A stretch of DNA of 64,000 bases from Clostridium_AW malenominatum (GTDB taxonomy: Bacteria > Bacillota > Clostridia > Clostridiales > Clostridiaceae). The stretch spans positions 62,001 through 126,000 of the forward strand of contig NZ_BAAACF010000012.1 of NCBI RefSeq assembly GCF_039521365.1, in the 5' to 3' direction. The position numbers were made by a program, and so were the translations under genes. Positions 1-8,436 of the stretch are shown here, piece after piece. Below the pieces are notes generated by a model, which saw only the letters and a program-made list of their open reading frames with translations, did no database searches and was not told the origin of the DNA. Within the stretch, counting starts at the first letter, position 1, and each line of letters begins with the position of its first letter.

Positions 1-814
1 GATTTATAAAAGCGTAGAATCCACCACCAATCATTGCTACAGCCATTAAAGGAATATAAACTTTCCTTAAATTATGCAGCATAGAACCAAATATTCTTTT
101 GCCATAGGAACGTACACACAACAACCCAACTAGCCACAAACCGCCAAATATCAAAAACCAAAATAATCTATTATGTTTCATTAAGCGAAATATTTGTGCA
201 TTACTGAAATAATCTGAGAGTGTTGGAACTGAAGGTTTTATCCAATTTAAAATATTTCCAATAGGGAGACCTTCAATTAAGTTTGGCAACATTAATAGAA
301 TAAATGTACCCATACTAAGATCTACACGATAGAAAATCTGATAAAATGCAGAAATTGATAAAATTGATAGTAATACGGATGGAAGCATCAAAAGAAAGAA
401 GCTATTTAAGTAAGTATATCCATCAAAAACATTACCCATTTTTATAACTGTATATGGATAATAAAGGACTGAAGTAATAGAAACAGTAACAGTGGCTGCT
501 ATTCCTATGGCAAGTAATCTCACCACATTTAATACTAAGGGGGATACAATACTATTTGTTAATACTTCAGTTTCATATTTATGTACCCTATTGAACTCTA
601 ACAGGGTCAGTATTGCAAATAAAATTCCTCCACCTACCGCTCCAGCAATAGATGGATTTCCAATAAAGTGTCCAGATAAGGTTTTATTAACCATGCCATT
701 GTACAAATTATATCCAGCCATTGGGCAAATCATAGTCAATATCATAATTAAATAAACAATTTTTGAATGGAAAATACGATTCAATTCCACCCTTAAATAG
801 GAAAAGAAATTCAT
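1..814 (-). CDS. ABC-2-type transporter permease, 3' part outside window
   Basis: The frame is open from an ATG at 814 to the left edge, giving about 271 residues (N-terminus MNFFSYLRVELNRIF) without a stop. It has several long hydrophobic segments separated by short basic loops, as in membrane subunits of ABC exporters. The start lies 2 bases after the stop of the upstream ATPase gene, so the two are almost certainly translationally coupled and form one transporter. The substrate cannot be read from the sequence. The C-terminus is missing because the window ends. Confidence 0.75.
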   Translation of the reverse strand, partial: MNFFSYLRVELNRIFHSKIVYLIMILTMICPMAGYNLYNGMVNKTLSGHFIGNPSIAGAVGGGILFAILTLLEFNRVHKYETEVLTNSIVSPLVLNVVRLLAIGIAATVTVSITSVLYYPYTVIKMGNVFDGYTYLNSFFLLMLPSVLLSILSISAFYQIFYRVDLSMGTFILLMLPNLIEGLPIGNILNWIKPSVPTLSDYFSNAQIFRLMKHNRLFWFLIFGGLWLVGLLCVRSYGKRIFGSMLHNLRKVYIPLMAVAMIGGGFYAFIN

Positions 815-816
815 GA

Positions 817-1680
817 CTATTTCACCCCTTTCTCCATAATAAGATACATATAAGCATCCTCAAGAGTAGGCTCTACAGCTTGTGCAAAAGCTGGAAGTGT
901 TTCCGCTACAATACGACAGGCAATACCACGGGCTGTGTTAACCCTTGATGTTATCTTATATTCTTGATTTACACTTTGTTCTGTTTTTTCCTCAAAGACT
1001 CCAACATGATTGTGTGCCGAGCCAATTAGTTCCTCTGGCGTACCTGTAAACAGAATTTGCCCATGATTAATAACAATCAGTTTATCACATACTGATTGTA
1101 CATCTTCAATTATATGGGTAGATAATAACACAATCTTATCCTGTGCAGTCTTGGAAAATAAGTTACGGAAATTAATACGTTCCTCAGGGTCAAGTCCAAC
1201 GGTCGGCTCATCAAAAATCAGTAATTCCGGATTACCCATAAGAGCTTGGGCAATCCCTACACGCTGTCTTTGGCCACCAGATAAAGTTGAAATACGTGCT
1301 TTACGTTTTTCTGTTAGATTTGTCTTCTCAATGACCTCTTTAATAACCTTCTTACTATTTTTAATTCCTTTTAGTGCTGCCATATAGTCTAAAAACTCCC
1401 ACACAGTAAGTTCGTCATAAAGCCCAAAGGATTGTGGTAGATATCCTAGACTTGCTTTTAGCTTTTTTTCATTCTTAAGTAATGGCACACCATCTATAAG
1501 AATTTCTCCGCTAGTTGGTATCAATCCTGCTACAAGGAGTTTCATGAGTGTTGACTTTCCTGCTCCATTAGGTCCTAAAAGTCCAATGAGGCTTGGGCTT
1601 TCTATTTGTAACGAAACATCCTTTAATGCTTTTTTACCAGTTTTATATGTCATATTTAAATTTTTAACTGAAATATTCAT
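817..1680 (-). CDS. ABC transporter ATP-binding protein
   Basis: A 287-residue ABC ATPase that should power the adjacent permease from the cytoplasmic face of the membrane. Walker A GPNGAGKST is near residues 36-44, the LSGGQ signature near 133-137 and Walker B LLIFDEPTVGLD near 153-164, followed by the switch His in STHIIED. A C-terminal extension of about 65 residues follows the nucleotide-binding domain, common in exporters of the antibiotic/Nat type (DrrA-like). An AAAGGATG ribosome site precedes the ATG. The closely spaced permease gene follows directly. Function as an export ATPase is secure; the substrate is unknown. Confidence 0.9.
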   Translation of the reverse strand: MNISVKNLNMTYKTGKKALKDVSLQIESPSLIGLLGPNGAGKSTLMKLLVAGLIPTSGEILIDGVPLLKNEKKLKASLGYLPQSFGLYDELTVWEFLDYMAALKGIKNSKKVIKEVIEKTNLTEKRKARISTLSGGQRQRVGIAQALMGNPELLIFDEPTVGLDPEERINFRNLFSKTAQDKIVLLSTHIIEDVQSVCDKLIVINHGQILFTGTPEELIGSAHNHVGVFEEKTEQSVNQEYKITSRVNTARGIACRIVAETLPAFAQAVEPTLEDAYMYLIMEKGVK

Positions 1681-1743
1681 GGTTTTATCATCCTTTCATA
1701 TGACTTATTTAATATCTTCATACTTTATATGTAATGTACAGAA

Positions 1744-3735
1744 TTAAATATTATTTTTTACTATATTTTTATACCCTGTATATGTTATATAAAAATATAC
1801 TGCATAAATTACAATAAATAATAAAGCTGTTATTAAAGCTGAAAATCTAATATCTATTTGGTTAAACTTACTTATTTCTTTATTAACTACTGTAACACCA
1901 ATAATTGAATGGATTAATGCAAGTGTCATTGGAAGGCTAAAATATATCAAGGTTTGAATGAAGATTGTTTTGTCTATGATTTTTTTGTTTACACCAATTC
2001 TCTTTAAAGTTCTATATCTTTCTATACTGTCACTAGCTTCTGATAACTGTTGAAGCGCTAATACAGCCATGCTGCTTATTAAAAATACTAGTCCTAAATA
2101 TATTCCAATAAATAATACCGATGTTGTCCCTCTCTTACTAGTAGAATAAATATCATCCTTTGAGGAAGAAATTATAATTGGAACATTTAAACTTTTATAT
2201 TTACCATTTAAAAAGTTCTCGTTTATTTCTCTATATTTTTTATTATTTTCTTCTCTATTTTTATCTGAATACATTATATTAAGTGTGGATCTACTAATTT
2301 CATTATAATCACATAAAAATTCATCATTTATAACTATGGTTAAAAAATTACTTAGTAGCAGATAAGTTGCAAGATTTTCCTCTATTATTTTATCATTTTT
2401 CACTAAATAATCTTTTCCTTTAATATTAACTTTCTTACTACTTTTTAGCTTTTCACTAACTTGCTTAGCCAACATATTATAGTTGGACATAAGTAAAACC
2501 TCATCCTTGTTTAAACTTATTTCTCTTTCCCCTCTTAGTCTCAATATTTTATTATAATCAGATATTTTAACAAAGGATACCTCATCATCTTTATAATCTT
2601 CATCCGTAATTGGTAATAAACCGCCTACCTTTACTCCTAAAAAATATTCATTGTAATTTGCATATTTTTCATTTTTACTCCTTTTGAAATTAATCTTATT
2701 TAACACATCTTCTAAATTGTCTTTTTTACTATTATTGTAAACTATAATACTAGCATCAAAAGGCGCTTCTTTTTCAAGCCCTGCTTCGAAATCTTTCTTA
2801 AGACTTATTCCTGTAGATAATACAAGTATTGTAATAAATAGCATTAAACATATTACTGACATTGATATAAAATTTGTATTAACTTTACTATTTATTTGTT
2901 TTACTACAAATATATTTAATCCTTTTAAATATACATTCTTATTTTTATTTACTATATACAGTATGACTCCAGATAAACTAAAGAAGAATAATACTGTACC
3001 TACTATTAAAAGCACTATTAATAGCTTAAACATAGGATTGCTTAAATCCAAACCTATCTTTAGTATAGATTTATATACAAATCCAAGTAATGCTACACAT
3101 AGAACAAATGATAATAAATATATAAATGAGTTTTTAAATTTTATATCTTCATTTTTTCTACCCGCTGTTAGTAAATCAATTATTTTGTACTTAGAAATAA
3201 CAAATACATTAAACATCATGACAAGTAAAAACATTATTCCAAAGTATAATATAGTCTTACCTATAGCATTTGTTGAAACAGCAAATCTATATTCATTTAT
3301 TCCAACCTCAAGCAATTTAAATGTAAAAACAGATAAAACCTGTGATGCTCCCATTCCTAATATAATACCAGCAATTAAAGATATAGCCCCTACTATAAAG
3401 GTCTCTGTCACTAAAATTCTAGATACTTTTCTTTTTCCCATACCTAAAGTCATATATATTCCTAATTCTTTTTTACGTTTCTTTATTAAAAAATTATTTG
3501 CGTATAATATTAAACTACCTAATATTATTGATACAAATACTGACACACCAGATATAATTTCAGTTAATCTAGATATGTAATCTGCATTTAATGATTTCAT
3601 ATCACTAAGTGCCTTTTGTGAATCTATTGAGTTAAAGCTATAAAATATACAAACAGCTAATATTAGTGTTAAGAAATATATAGTATAATCCTTATAACTC
3701 TTTTTTATATTGCCCACAGCTATTTTAGAATACAT
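1744..3735 (-). CDS. FtsX-like ABC permease, BceB-type
   Basis: About 663 residues with the BceB layout: an N-terminal helix, an FtsX-type block of membrane helices, further helices, a long extracytoplasmic domain (roughly residues 310-520) and a C-terminal FtsX block. BceB-type permeases work with BceA ATPases to remove or sense peptide antibiotics acting on lipid II-cycle intermediates. I chose the ATG at 3735 (MYSKIAVGNIKKS) because GGAGGTGAT lies at the right distance; an in-frame GTG 12 bases upstream is part of that ribosome site. The start overlaps the end of the ATPase gene, so the pair is coupled. No BceRS two-component system is adjacent, which is unusual. Confidence 0.85.
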   Translation of the reverse strand: MYSKIAVGNIKKSYKDYTIYFLTLILAVCIFYSFNSIDSQKALSDMKSLNADYISRLTEIISGVSVFVSIILGSLILYANNFLIKKRKKELGIYMTLGMGKRKVSRILVTETFIVGAISLIAGIILGMGASQVLSVFTFKLLEVGINEYRFAVSTNAIGKTILYFGIMFLLVMMFNVFVISKYKIIDLLTAGRKNEDIKFKNSFIYLLSFVLCVALLGFVYKSILKIGLDLSNPMFKLLIVLLIVGTVLFFFSLSGVILYIVNKNKNVYLKGLNIFVVKQINSKVNTNFISMSVICLMLFITILVLSTGISLKKDFEAGLEKEAPFDASIIVYNNSKKDNLEDVLNKINFKRSKNEKYANYNEYFLGVKVGGLLPITDEDYKDDEVSFVKISDYNKILRLRGEREISLNKDEVLLMSNYNMLAKQVSEKLKSSKKVNIKGKDYLVKNDKIIEENLATYLLLSNFLTIVINDEFLCDYNEISRSTLNIMYSDKNREENNKKYREINENFLNGKYKSLNVPIIISSSKDDIYSTSKRGTTSVLFIGIYLGLVFLISSMAVLALQQLSEASDSIERYRTLKRIGVNKKIIDKTIFIQTLIYFSLPMTLALIHSIIGVTVVNKEISKFNQIDIRFSALITALLFIVIYAVYFYITYTGYKNIVKNNI

Positions 3736-4492
3736 TGTTATCATCACCTCCGAGGAGGGTTATAACTTCTATAATTCTATTAAAGAATTCTTTTCTAGTA
3801 TCATTACCTCTTACTAACTCACTAAAGATTTTTCCATCTTTGATAAAAAGAATCCTATGAGCATAGCTTGCTGTAAAGGCATCATGAGTAACCATTAGTA
3901 TAGTTGCCTTTAGTTCTTTATTTAAGCTTTCAAACCTTTCAAGTAATAATCTAGCTGATTTAGAATCTAATGCCCCTGTTGGTTCATCCGCAAGTATTAA
4001 GGATGGATCAGTTACTATCGCTCTTGCTGAAGCAACTCTTTGTTTTTGTCCACCTGACATTTGATAAGGATACTTATCTAATACCTGTCCTATTTCTAAA
4101 TGTTCTGCTACTGCTTTTATTTTCCCATCTATTTCCGAACTTTTTTCTCCTTTTATTGTTAATGCCAAAGCAATATTCTCATAAGCTGTAAGAGTATCTA
4201 ATAAGTTAAAGTCTTGAAATATAAAACCTAACTCATTTTGTCTAAACTTATCTAAATCTTTTGATTTTAACCTAGTAATATCACTATTATTTATTATTAT
4301 TTTTCCTGTAGTAACATTATCAATAGTTGATATGCAGTTAAGTAACGTAGTTTTACCACTTCCTGAAGGCCCCATTATCCCAACAAACTCCCCCTCATCT
4401 ACCTTAAAACTGATATTATTTATAGCCTTTGTTACATTATCTTTGCTACCATAATACTTTTCAATTTTTTCTACGCTTAATATATTTTTCAT
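3725..4492 (-). CDS. ABC transporter ATP-binding protein, BceA/MacB-type
   Basis: A 255-residue LolD/MacB-class ATPase with Walker A GPSGSGKTT near residues 41-49, signature MSGGQ near 145-149 and Walker B ILADEPTGALD near 166-176, ending in the VTHD switch. The class works with FtsX-like permeases, and the next gene is exactly such a permease, overlapping by 11 bases. Together they form a BceAB-like exporter or detoxification module for cell-wall-active peptides (family knowledge; the peptide is not identifiable). The region upstream of 4493 is very AT-rich and must hold the promoter. Confidence 0.9.
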   Translation of the reverse strand: MKNILSVEKIEKYYGSKDNVTKAINNISFKVDEGEFVGIMGPSGSGKTTLLNCISTIDNVTTGKIIINNSDITRLKSKDLDKFRQNELGFIFQDFNLLDTLTAYENIALALTIKGEKSSEIDGKIKAVAEHLEIGQVLDKYPYQMSGGQKQRVASARAIVTDPSLILADEPTGALDSKSARLLLERFESLNKELKATILMVTHDAFTASYAHRILFIKDGKIFSELVRGNDTRKEFFNRIIEVITLLGGDDNNVF

Positions 4493-4675
4493 TTATAAAT
4501 CTCCATTTTTTCTTTATATTAGCTAATACTGTTAATTTCATTTCATATAACTTATTTTATATGATTGTATTTATATCAGCAATTGAACTATATATCATTA
4601 ACATTACATTTTTGTTATATTAAATATCAATTTGATTATTTCATTTTTAAATTCCTATTATATTTTTTTAAAATT

Positions 4676-4729
4676 AAATGGGGCTGCCTCACCCTAGAAA
4701 TTACTTTCTATTTTGAGGCAGCCCCATTT
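4676..4729. terminator. Strong bidirectional intrinsic terminator
   Basis: A 16-bp perfect stem (arms 4676-4691 and 4714-4729, core GGGGCTGCCTCA) with a 22-base loop. The outer base pairs are A-rich on one side and T-rich on the other, so it can stop transcription from either side. It ends the flavodoxin-fold operon coming from the right on the minus strand. It lies about 180 bases upstream of the BceAB-like pair and so insulates it. Confidence 0.85.
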
Positions 4730-4744
4730 CTTATTTATATAATA

Positions 4745-5398
4745 TCAATTTTTCTGCAAAAACGGCTTGTCTAAATTTTTATCAAAAGCACCGTTTTGTT
4801 TTAAAGATTTATTCCACATAGAATTAACCAATCCTATTTTAGTAACAAATTTCATAATTTTAAGATCAAAACCGCTAAATTCATATGGCCTTTTTAGGCT
4901 TTCAATGATAGCTTTATCAAAAGTATGGGTTCTTTCATATATTTCACCTAAACTTTCTAATACCGTAAAAAGCTTTCTTTTCATAAAGCTTGGCATCCCA
5001 TGAATATTTGCTGAATTTCCTTTTATTACTGTTCCTAAATAATTTCTATTAAGTTCCTTTGAAAGTGAACCAAAGTATCTTTCAACATATTTGTATTGGC
5101 ATGACTCTGGAAAACCACCTTGTAAAATAAAACCTATTGATTTATTTTCAGAAGTTTCTGCAGGCTCCAAGTGTTCAATAAAACGCATTGTAACACCAGG
5201 CATACTATGAATATATAATGGCAGTGCTAAAATAATAGTATCAAAACCTTTAACATACTCAGCAAGAGTACTAGGATTTTCTTTGCTGATACATTTTACC
5301 TCACAGGGAGTTTTCATCCCCTTTAAAAACTGCTTAATAAATATTTCTGAATTACCATTTTTCCCTTTAGGGGATCCATTAAGAATTATTGTACTCAT
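4745..5398 (-). CDS. NAD(P)H-dependent flavodoxin-fold oxidoreductase
   Basis: 217 residues of the NADPH-dependent FMN reductase/flavodoxin-like superfamily. The N-terminal phosphate-binding loop IILNGSPKGKNGNSE binds the FMN phosphate, and the following ALPLYIHSMPG stretch matches the second flavin contact loop. I start at the ATG at 5398 because GGAGGGGC sits just upstream. It follows a smaller flavodoxin-like gene with a 16-base gap, so the two are one operon ending at the strong terminator near 4700. It probably reduces a quinone, nitro compound or metal centre; the substrate is unknown. Confidence 0.8.
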   Translation of the reverse strand: MSTIILNGSPKGKNGNSEIFIKQFLKGMKTPCEVKCISKENPSTLAEYVKGFDTIILALPLYIHSMPGVTMRFIEHLEPAETSENKSIGFILQGGFPESCQYKYVERYFGSLSKELNRNYLGTVIKGNSANIHGMPSFMKRKLFTVLESLGEIYERTHTFDKAIIESLKRPYEFSGFDLKIMKFVTKIGLVNSMWNKSLKQNGAFDKNLDKPFLQKN

Positions 5399-5414
5399 AT
5401 GCCCCTCCATTAAA

Positions 5415-5894
5415 TTATTCTCTATACTCTTCTAATGTTTTAACTGTAATATTTTTCGAATCAAATTGATCAAAGGTACGATAAATGTAATCTTCAAAAA
5501 TCTGCTTGCCTTCTTCAGTTGCAAAATTGTCTTCATAATAAAATTCTATATCTGGATATTTTTCATACCTAGGCAAATGTTTAAATTGTCCCGTTGTTGC
5601 TCCAGTTGATACTATTTCTATTTGAGGTAGAAACAACGGTATCATCCTATCAAAAAGGCTTTTTAAATTTCCACTTACAAAACCTTTCGTAACTTTAGAA
5701 AATATGAGTACCTTGTCCGCTTCTAAGTATTTAAAATAAAATTGGTCTAAATCTTTATTTATGCACCTACCAGGAGTTTTTAGCCAACAATTCCAACACC
5801 CACAGCAGTCTTTAATATGGTTTTCAGTAAGATCTAATTCATAAATTGACTCTAGTTTATAGTTCCCCAATTCCCTTATTACCACAGTTTTCAT
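5415..5894 (-). CDS. Small flavodoxin-like protein with CxxCW motif
   Basis: 159 residues. The N-terminus (MKTVVIRELGNYKL) is shorter than in ordinary flavodoxin-fold reductases and lacks the usual GSPRxxGNT flavin loop. The middle carries the cysteine patch CCGCWNCWLKTPGRC found in iron-sulfur flavoprotein-type members, followed by VTKGFVSGNLKSLFDRM, which matches the conserved helix of the family. It could be a redox partner for the next gene, with which it is co-transcribed. Of two tandem ATGs after GAGGTGA, I chose the second for spacing. Family assignment is moderate; function is unknown. Confidence 0.7.
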   Translation of the reverse strand: MKTVVIRELGNYKLESIYELDLTENHIKDCCGCWNCWLKTPGRCINKDLDQFYFKYLEADKVLIFSKVTKGFVSGNLKSLFDRMIPLFLPQIEIVSTGATTGQFKHLPRYEKYPDIEFYYEDNFATEEGKQIFEDYIYRTFDQFDSKNITVKTLEEYRE

Positions 5895-6070
5895 CATTCA
5901 CCTCATAAATTTGTTTATAGTATATATGCTTATTTCTTTACTAATATATAAATAAGCTCAAATTGAATTTTACCAAGTATAATTGAACTCTCATTTATGT
6001 TACTCCCAATAATTGTCAATGTCAATATTGATAATGGATCTTCTCCTAATACAATAAGATTTACTATTTT

Positions 6071-6616
6071 TTATATAGTTTCAATCTCAACCTTTATTGC
6101 TGTGGCATCTTTTAACTGGAACCATTTTAGATTTGCTTTAAAATCAGAAGGGACTTTATCTAAGTTACATATATTTTCTACAACATAACATTTTCTATTT
6201 TCAACATACTTATCTATTGCTACATGATTTTTACCATGCTGTATTCCACTTAAATCTATTCCTATTAGTTTTGTATTTAAATCTAGTAATTTATCTATAA
6301 GTTCATTTGTTAAATAAGGACTTGCTTTAGAGTTAAAATATTCTTCGCTTCCATATCCATATTGTTCTAAATATCCTGTTCTAAATATTACAAATGAATT
6401 TTCTTTTATTTTAATATTCTCTAATATTGTAACATCTATAATATCTAATTTTCTCACATCTATTACCTTAACATTTATTTCTGATGGTAGCTCTATATTT
6501 GATAGATTGTAACAATCTATATGAGTTCCTATATGTTGTCTTTGATGTTCAGGTTGTGAATCTCCCCATTTCAATATTTCCTGTGGAATGCTAAATTCCT
6601 TTAAATGCAAATTCAT
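6071..6616 (-). CDS. Cyclase-family (kynurenine formamidase-like) metal hydrolase
   Basis: 181 residues with the metal-binding motif HIGTHID at residues 28-34, the hallmark of the putative cyclase/kynurenine formamidase family (Pfam Cyclase), and a second conserved region GIDLSGIQHGKNHVAID. These enzymes hydrolyse amides or esters using Zn or Mn. It starts 1 base after the stop of the MarR gene, so it is the second gene of a MarR-controlled operon. The substrate is unknown, but the family plus a MarR regulator suggests detoxification or catabolism of a small aromatic or amide compound (inference). Confidence 0.8.
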   Translation of the reverse strand: MNLHLKEFSIPQEILKWGDSQPEHQRQHIGTHIDCYNLSNIELPSEINVKVIDVRKLDIIDVTILENIKIKENSFVIFRTGYLEQYGYGSEEYFNSKASPYLTNELIDKLLDLNTKLIGIDLSGIQHGKNHVAIDKYVENRKCYVVENICNLDKVPSDFKANLKWFQLKDATAIKVEIETI

Positions 6617-6617
6617 A

Positions 6618-7079
6618 CTATATCTCTCCTTCTACTTCTATTATTTCATCTAAATAGTTATTAAATTTTTTTAAGAAACTAGCTACGACTTCTAGATCTT
6701 CTTTATCTATATTTTTAAAAAACTTATTATTTCTTTCTTCCCACTGCTTATGTTTTATTTCGTGATGTTTATATAACATTTCACCTAATTCTGTTAACTT
6801 AAAATATATTTCCTTATCATTCTCAGGCTTTTTATACTTATCAATAAGATTACTATTTAAAAGTTTTTTGCTAATCTTACTTATAGCGCCTCTCGTCATA
6901 TTCATATTTTGAGATATTTTAGTAACGTTGGGATCTTTTATTTTTCCTATGAGATCTAGACAATGTATTTCTGAAACTCCATACTTTTCATATTCACCCT
7001 TAAATGCTAGTTTTCCTAGAGTTTCTTCTTTTTCATATATTTCTTTAAAACTCTTCATAATAATATCAATATTATTCAC
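6618..7079 (-). CDS. MarR-family transcriptional regulator
   Basis: 153 residues with a winged-helix centre: KIKDPNVTKISQNMNMTRGAISKISKKLLNSNLIDKYK as the recognition region, followed by the wing ENDKEIYFKLTELG. The long terminal helices are typical of MarR dimers. Translation starts at GTG (7079) preceded by GGGGG. A perfect palindrome overlaps its own promoter (see 7093-7141), so it very likely represses itself and the cyclase-family gene downstream, responding to a small ligand. Confidence 0.88.
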   Translation of the reverse strand: MNNIDIIMKSFKEIYEKEETLGKLAFKGEYEKYGVSEIHCLDLIGKIKDPNVTKISQNMNMTRGAISKISKKLLNSNLIDKYKKPENDKEIYFKLTELGEMLYKHHEIKHKQWEERNNKFFKNIDKEDLEVVASFLKKFNNYLDEIIEVEGEI

Positions 7080-7092
7080 TTTAAATACCCCC

Positions 7093-7141
7093 TTATTGTT
7101 TCCAATGAAACAATAATATTATTTTTTTGTTTCTTTGTCAA
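7093..7141 (-). promoter_or_regulatory. MarR promoter with overlapping palindromic operator
   Basis: On the minus strand TTGACA (7136-7141) and TATTAT (7113-7118) are separated by exactly 17 bases, a near-consensus sigma-A promoter. A perfect palindrome TTATTGTTTC-CAAT-GAAACAATAA (7093-7116) covers part of the -10 and the expected start point. A dimer bound here would block RNA polymerase. That the MarR protein binds it is inference from position and symmetry. Confidence 0.8.
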
Positions 7142-7386
7142 CATTTTTAGAGAAGATTAATTTTTTATTCTTTAATATCGAAAAAGATACCATAAAAACT
7201 AAGGGTTTATTAATTCAATCACACACTTCTCACTCTGATACTAAGTTAAATGATTTTAAAATTAGAGAGGCAATTTATATATAGTAATATTAAGTATTGG
7301 AATTATAATTCGTATTTTGTATAATTAAATAAGAACATAATTGTAATTTTTGTTGAAATATTATAACAATGATATAGGAGAATAAA

Positions 7387-7920
7387 ATGATAGATTTATT
7401 TAGAGCATTTACTACAAAGGAAGATTTTTTTTATGATGGTGCATTTATTGCTAAAATAAAATATCAGCGTTTTCAATCAAAATCAGATAAGGAAACTTAT
7501 AAGAATGAAGTTGTTAAAAACAATAGGCGACTTTGCGTAATCAACTGCAATGGATATGTTGACAATGAAATTGCAGAAACATTAACTGTTTATTTAATGA
7601 TGAATGTAACCGTTAAAGAATCTATTCAGCCAGAAATTATTGAAGATACGGGCACTTTATGGCGTAATTTTTCAAAAGAAGAAATTGCAGATTTTAGTCA
7701 TCTAACAGGAGATACAAATTCCATTCATCTTACAGAAAATCCAGTTGTACAAGGAATGTTTATTCTAAAAGAACTTTGTGACACAACTCAAACTAATGAT
7801 ATAGAAGTAAAATATATTCACCCTATTTATGGATGTAACCCAGTCTATATAAAGCATGAAGGCAATCTTATCAAAGGGTTTAGTAATGGTATATTATGCT
7901 TTCAAGCAACTATGTTTTAA
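7387..7920 (+). CDS. MaoC-like hot-dog fold protein (putative hydratase)
   Basis: 177 residues. The stretch FSHLTGDTNSIHLTENPVVQG (residues about 103-123) matches the (R)-specific enoyl-CoA hydratase signature in which Asp109 and His114 are the catalytic pair and the following VVQGMFIL forms the hot-dog central helix. The N-terminal 95 residues could be a degenerate partner fold, as in double hot-dog hydratases. AGGAG lies just before the ATG. It stands alone on the plus strand, and no fatty-acid or polyketide genes are near. Hydratase activity is inferred from the motif; a thioesterase or binding role is possible. Confidence 0.6.
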   Translation: MIDLFRAFTTKEDFFYDGAFIAKIKYQRFQSKSDKETYKNEVVKNNRRLCVINCNGYVDNEIAETLTVYLMMNVTVKESIQPEIIEDTGTLWRNFSKEEIADFSHLTGDTNSIHLTENPVVQGMFILKELCDTTQTNDIEVKYIHPIYGCNPVYIKHEGNLIKGFSNGILCFQATMF

Positions 7921-8436
7921 AATATTTTCATAAGAGTGTAAATGAAGGGAAGTCTAAAAATGCTTCCCTATTCATTAACATAGCCAATAAAAAAGCCATA
8001 AGAATAATTCTTCCTATAGCTTCTTATAAGTTATTTTAAATCTAAATTATTTATTTTTATCATTATGCATGAGATAATATAGGGAACATTAAATCTCCCC
8101 TTTTAAATGGATTATCTTTTCCTATCTTAATAATCTGAAAAATAACTCGTTACGAAGAAATTCCAATCACTGTACCTGAACAACGGCAACTTCGTCAGCC
8201 TGGTCTAGAAAGACTGATGAACAATTCATGTAAACAGGGGACAGATAACATCATCTTAGTAGATATTATATAATGACACATAAATAATTTACAAAGAGTC
8301 AAACAAACCGAAGTGAGCTCAAAAGCCCACTTCGGTTTATTCTTTAAGAGATTCTCATTCTAATAGAAGTTTCATAACCTGTTACATTTATTTCGTTGTC
8401 AATAAAAACCTTATACAACCAATATACAATTAAAAA
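7921..8436. other. Intergenic region with two hairpins, no recognised gene
   Basis: Between the hot-dog gene and the DUF4179 gene there is no convincing reading frame with a ribosome site. A hairpin at 7941-7976 (AATGAAGGGAAG against CTTCCCT-A-TTCATT) is a likely terminator of the plus-strand gene. A second hairpin lies at 8305-8338. Between them, 8150-8265 can be read on the plus strand as a short peptide (including ITVPEQRQLRQPGLERLM) that looks protein-like but has no start; it may be gene debris that I cannot assign. Confidence 0.5.
8305..8338. terminator. Intrinsic terminator after the sigma/anti-sigma operon
   Basis: AAACCGAAGTG (8305-8315) pairs perfectly with CACTTCGGTTT (8328-8338). 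The A/T-rich flanks make it usable in both directions. It lies about 100 bases downstream of the stop of the DUF4179 gene on the minus strand. Confidence 0.8.

Noticed and set aside
2963..3580. Long plus-strand open frame (205 codons) opposite the FtsX-like permease gene
   Set aside because: It lies wholly antisense to a clear gene, has no ribosome site and no recognisable features; AT-rich genes often leave the other strand open.
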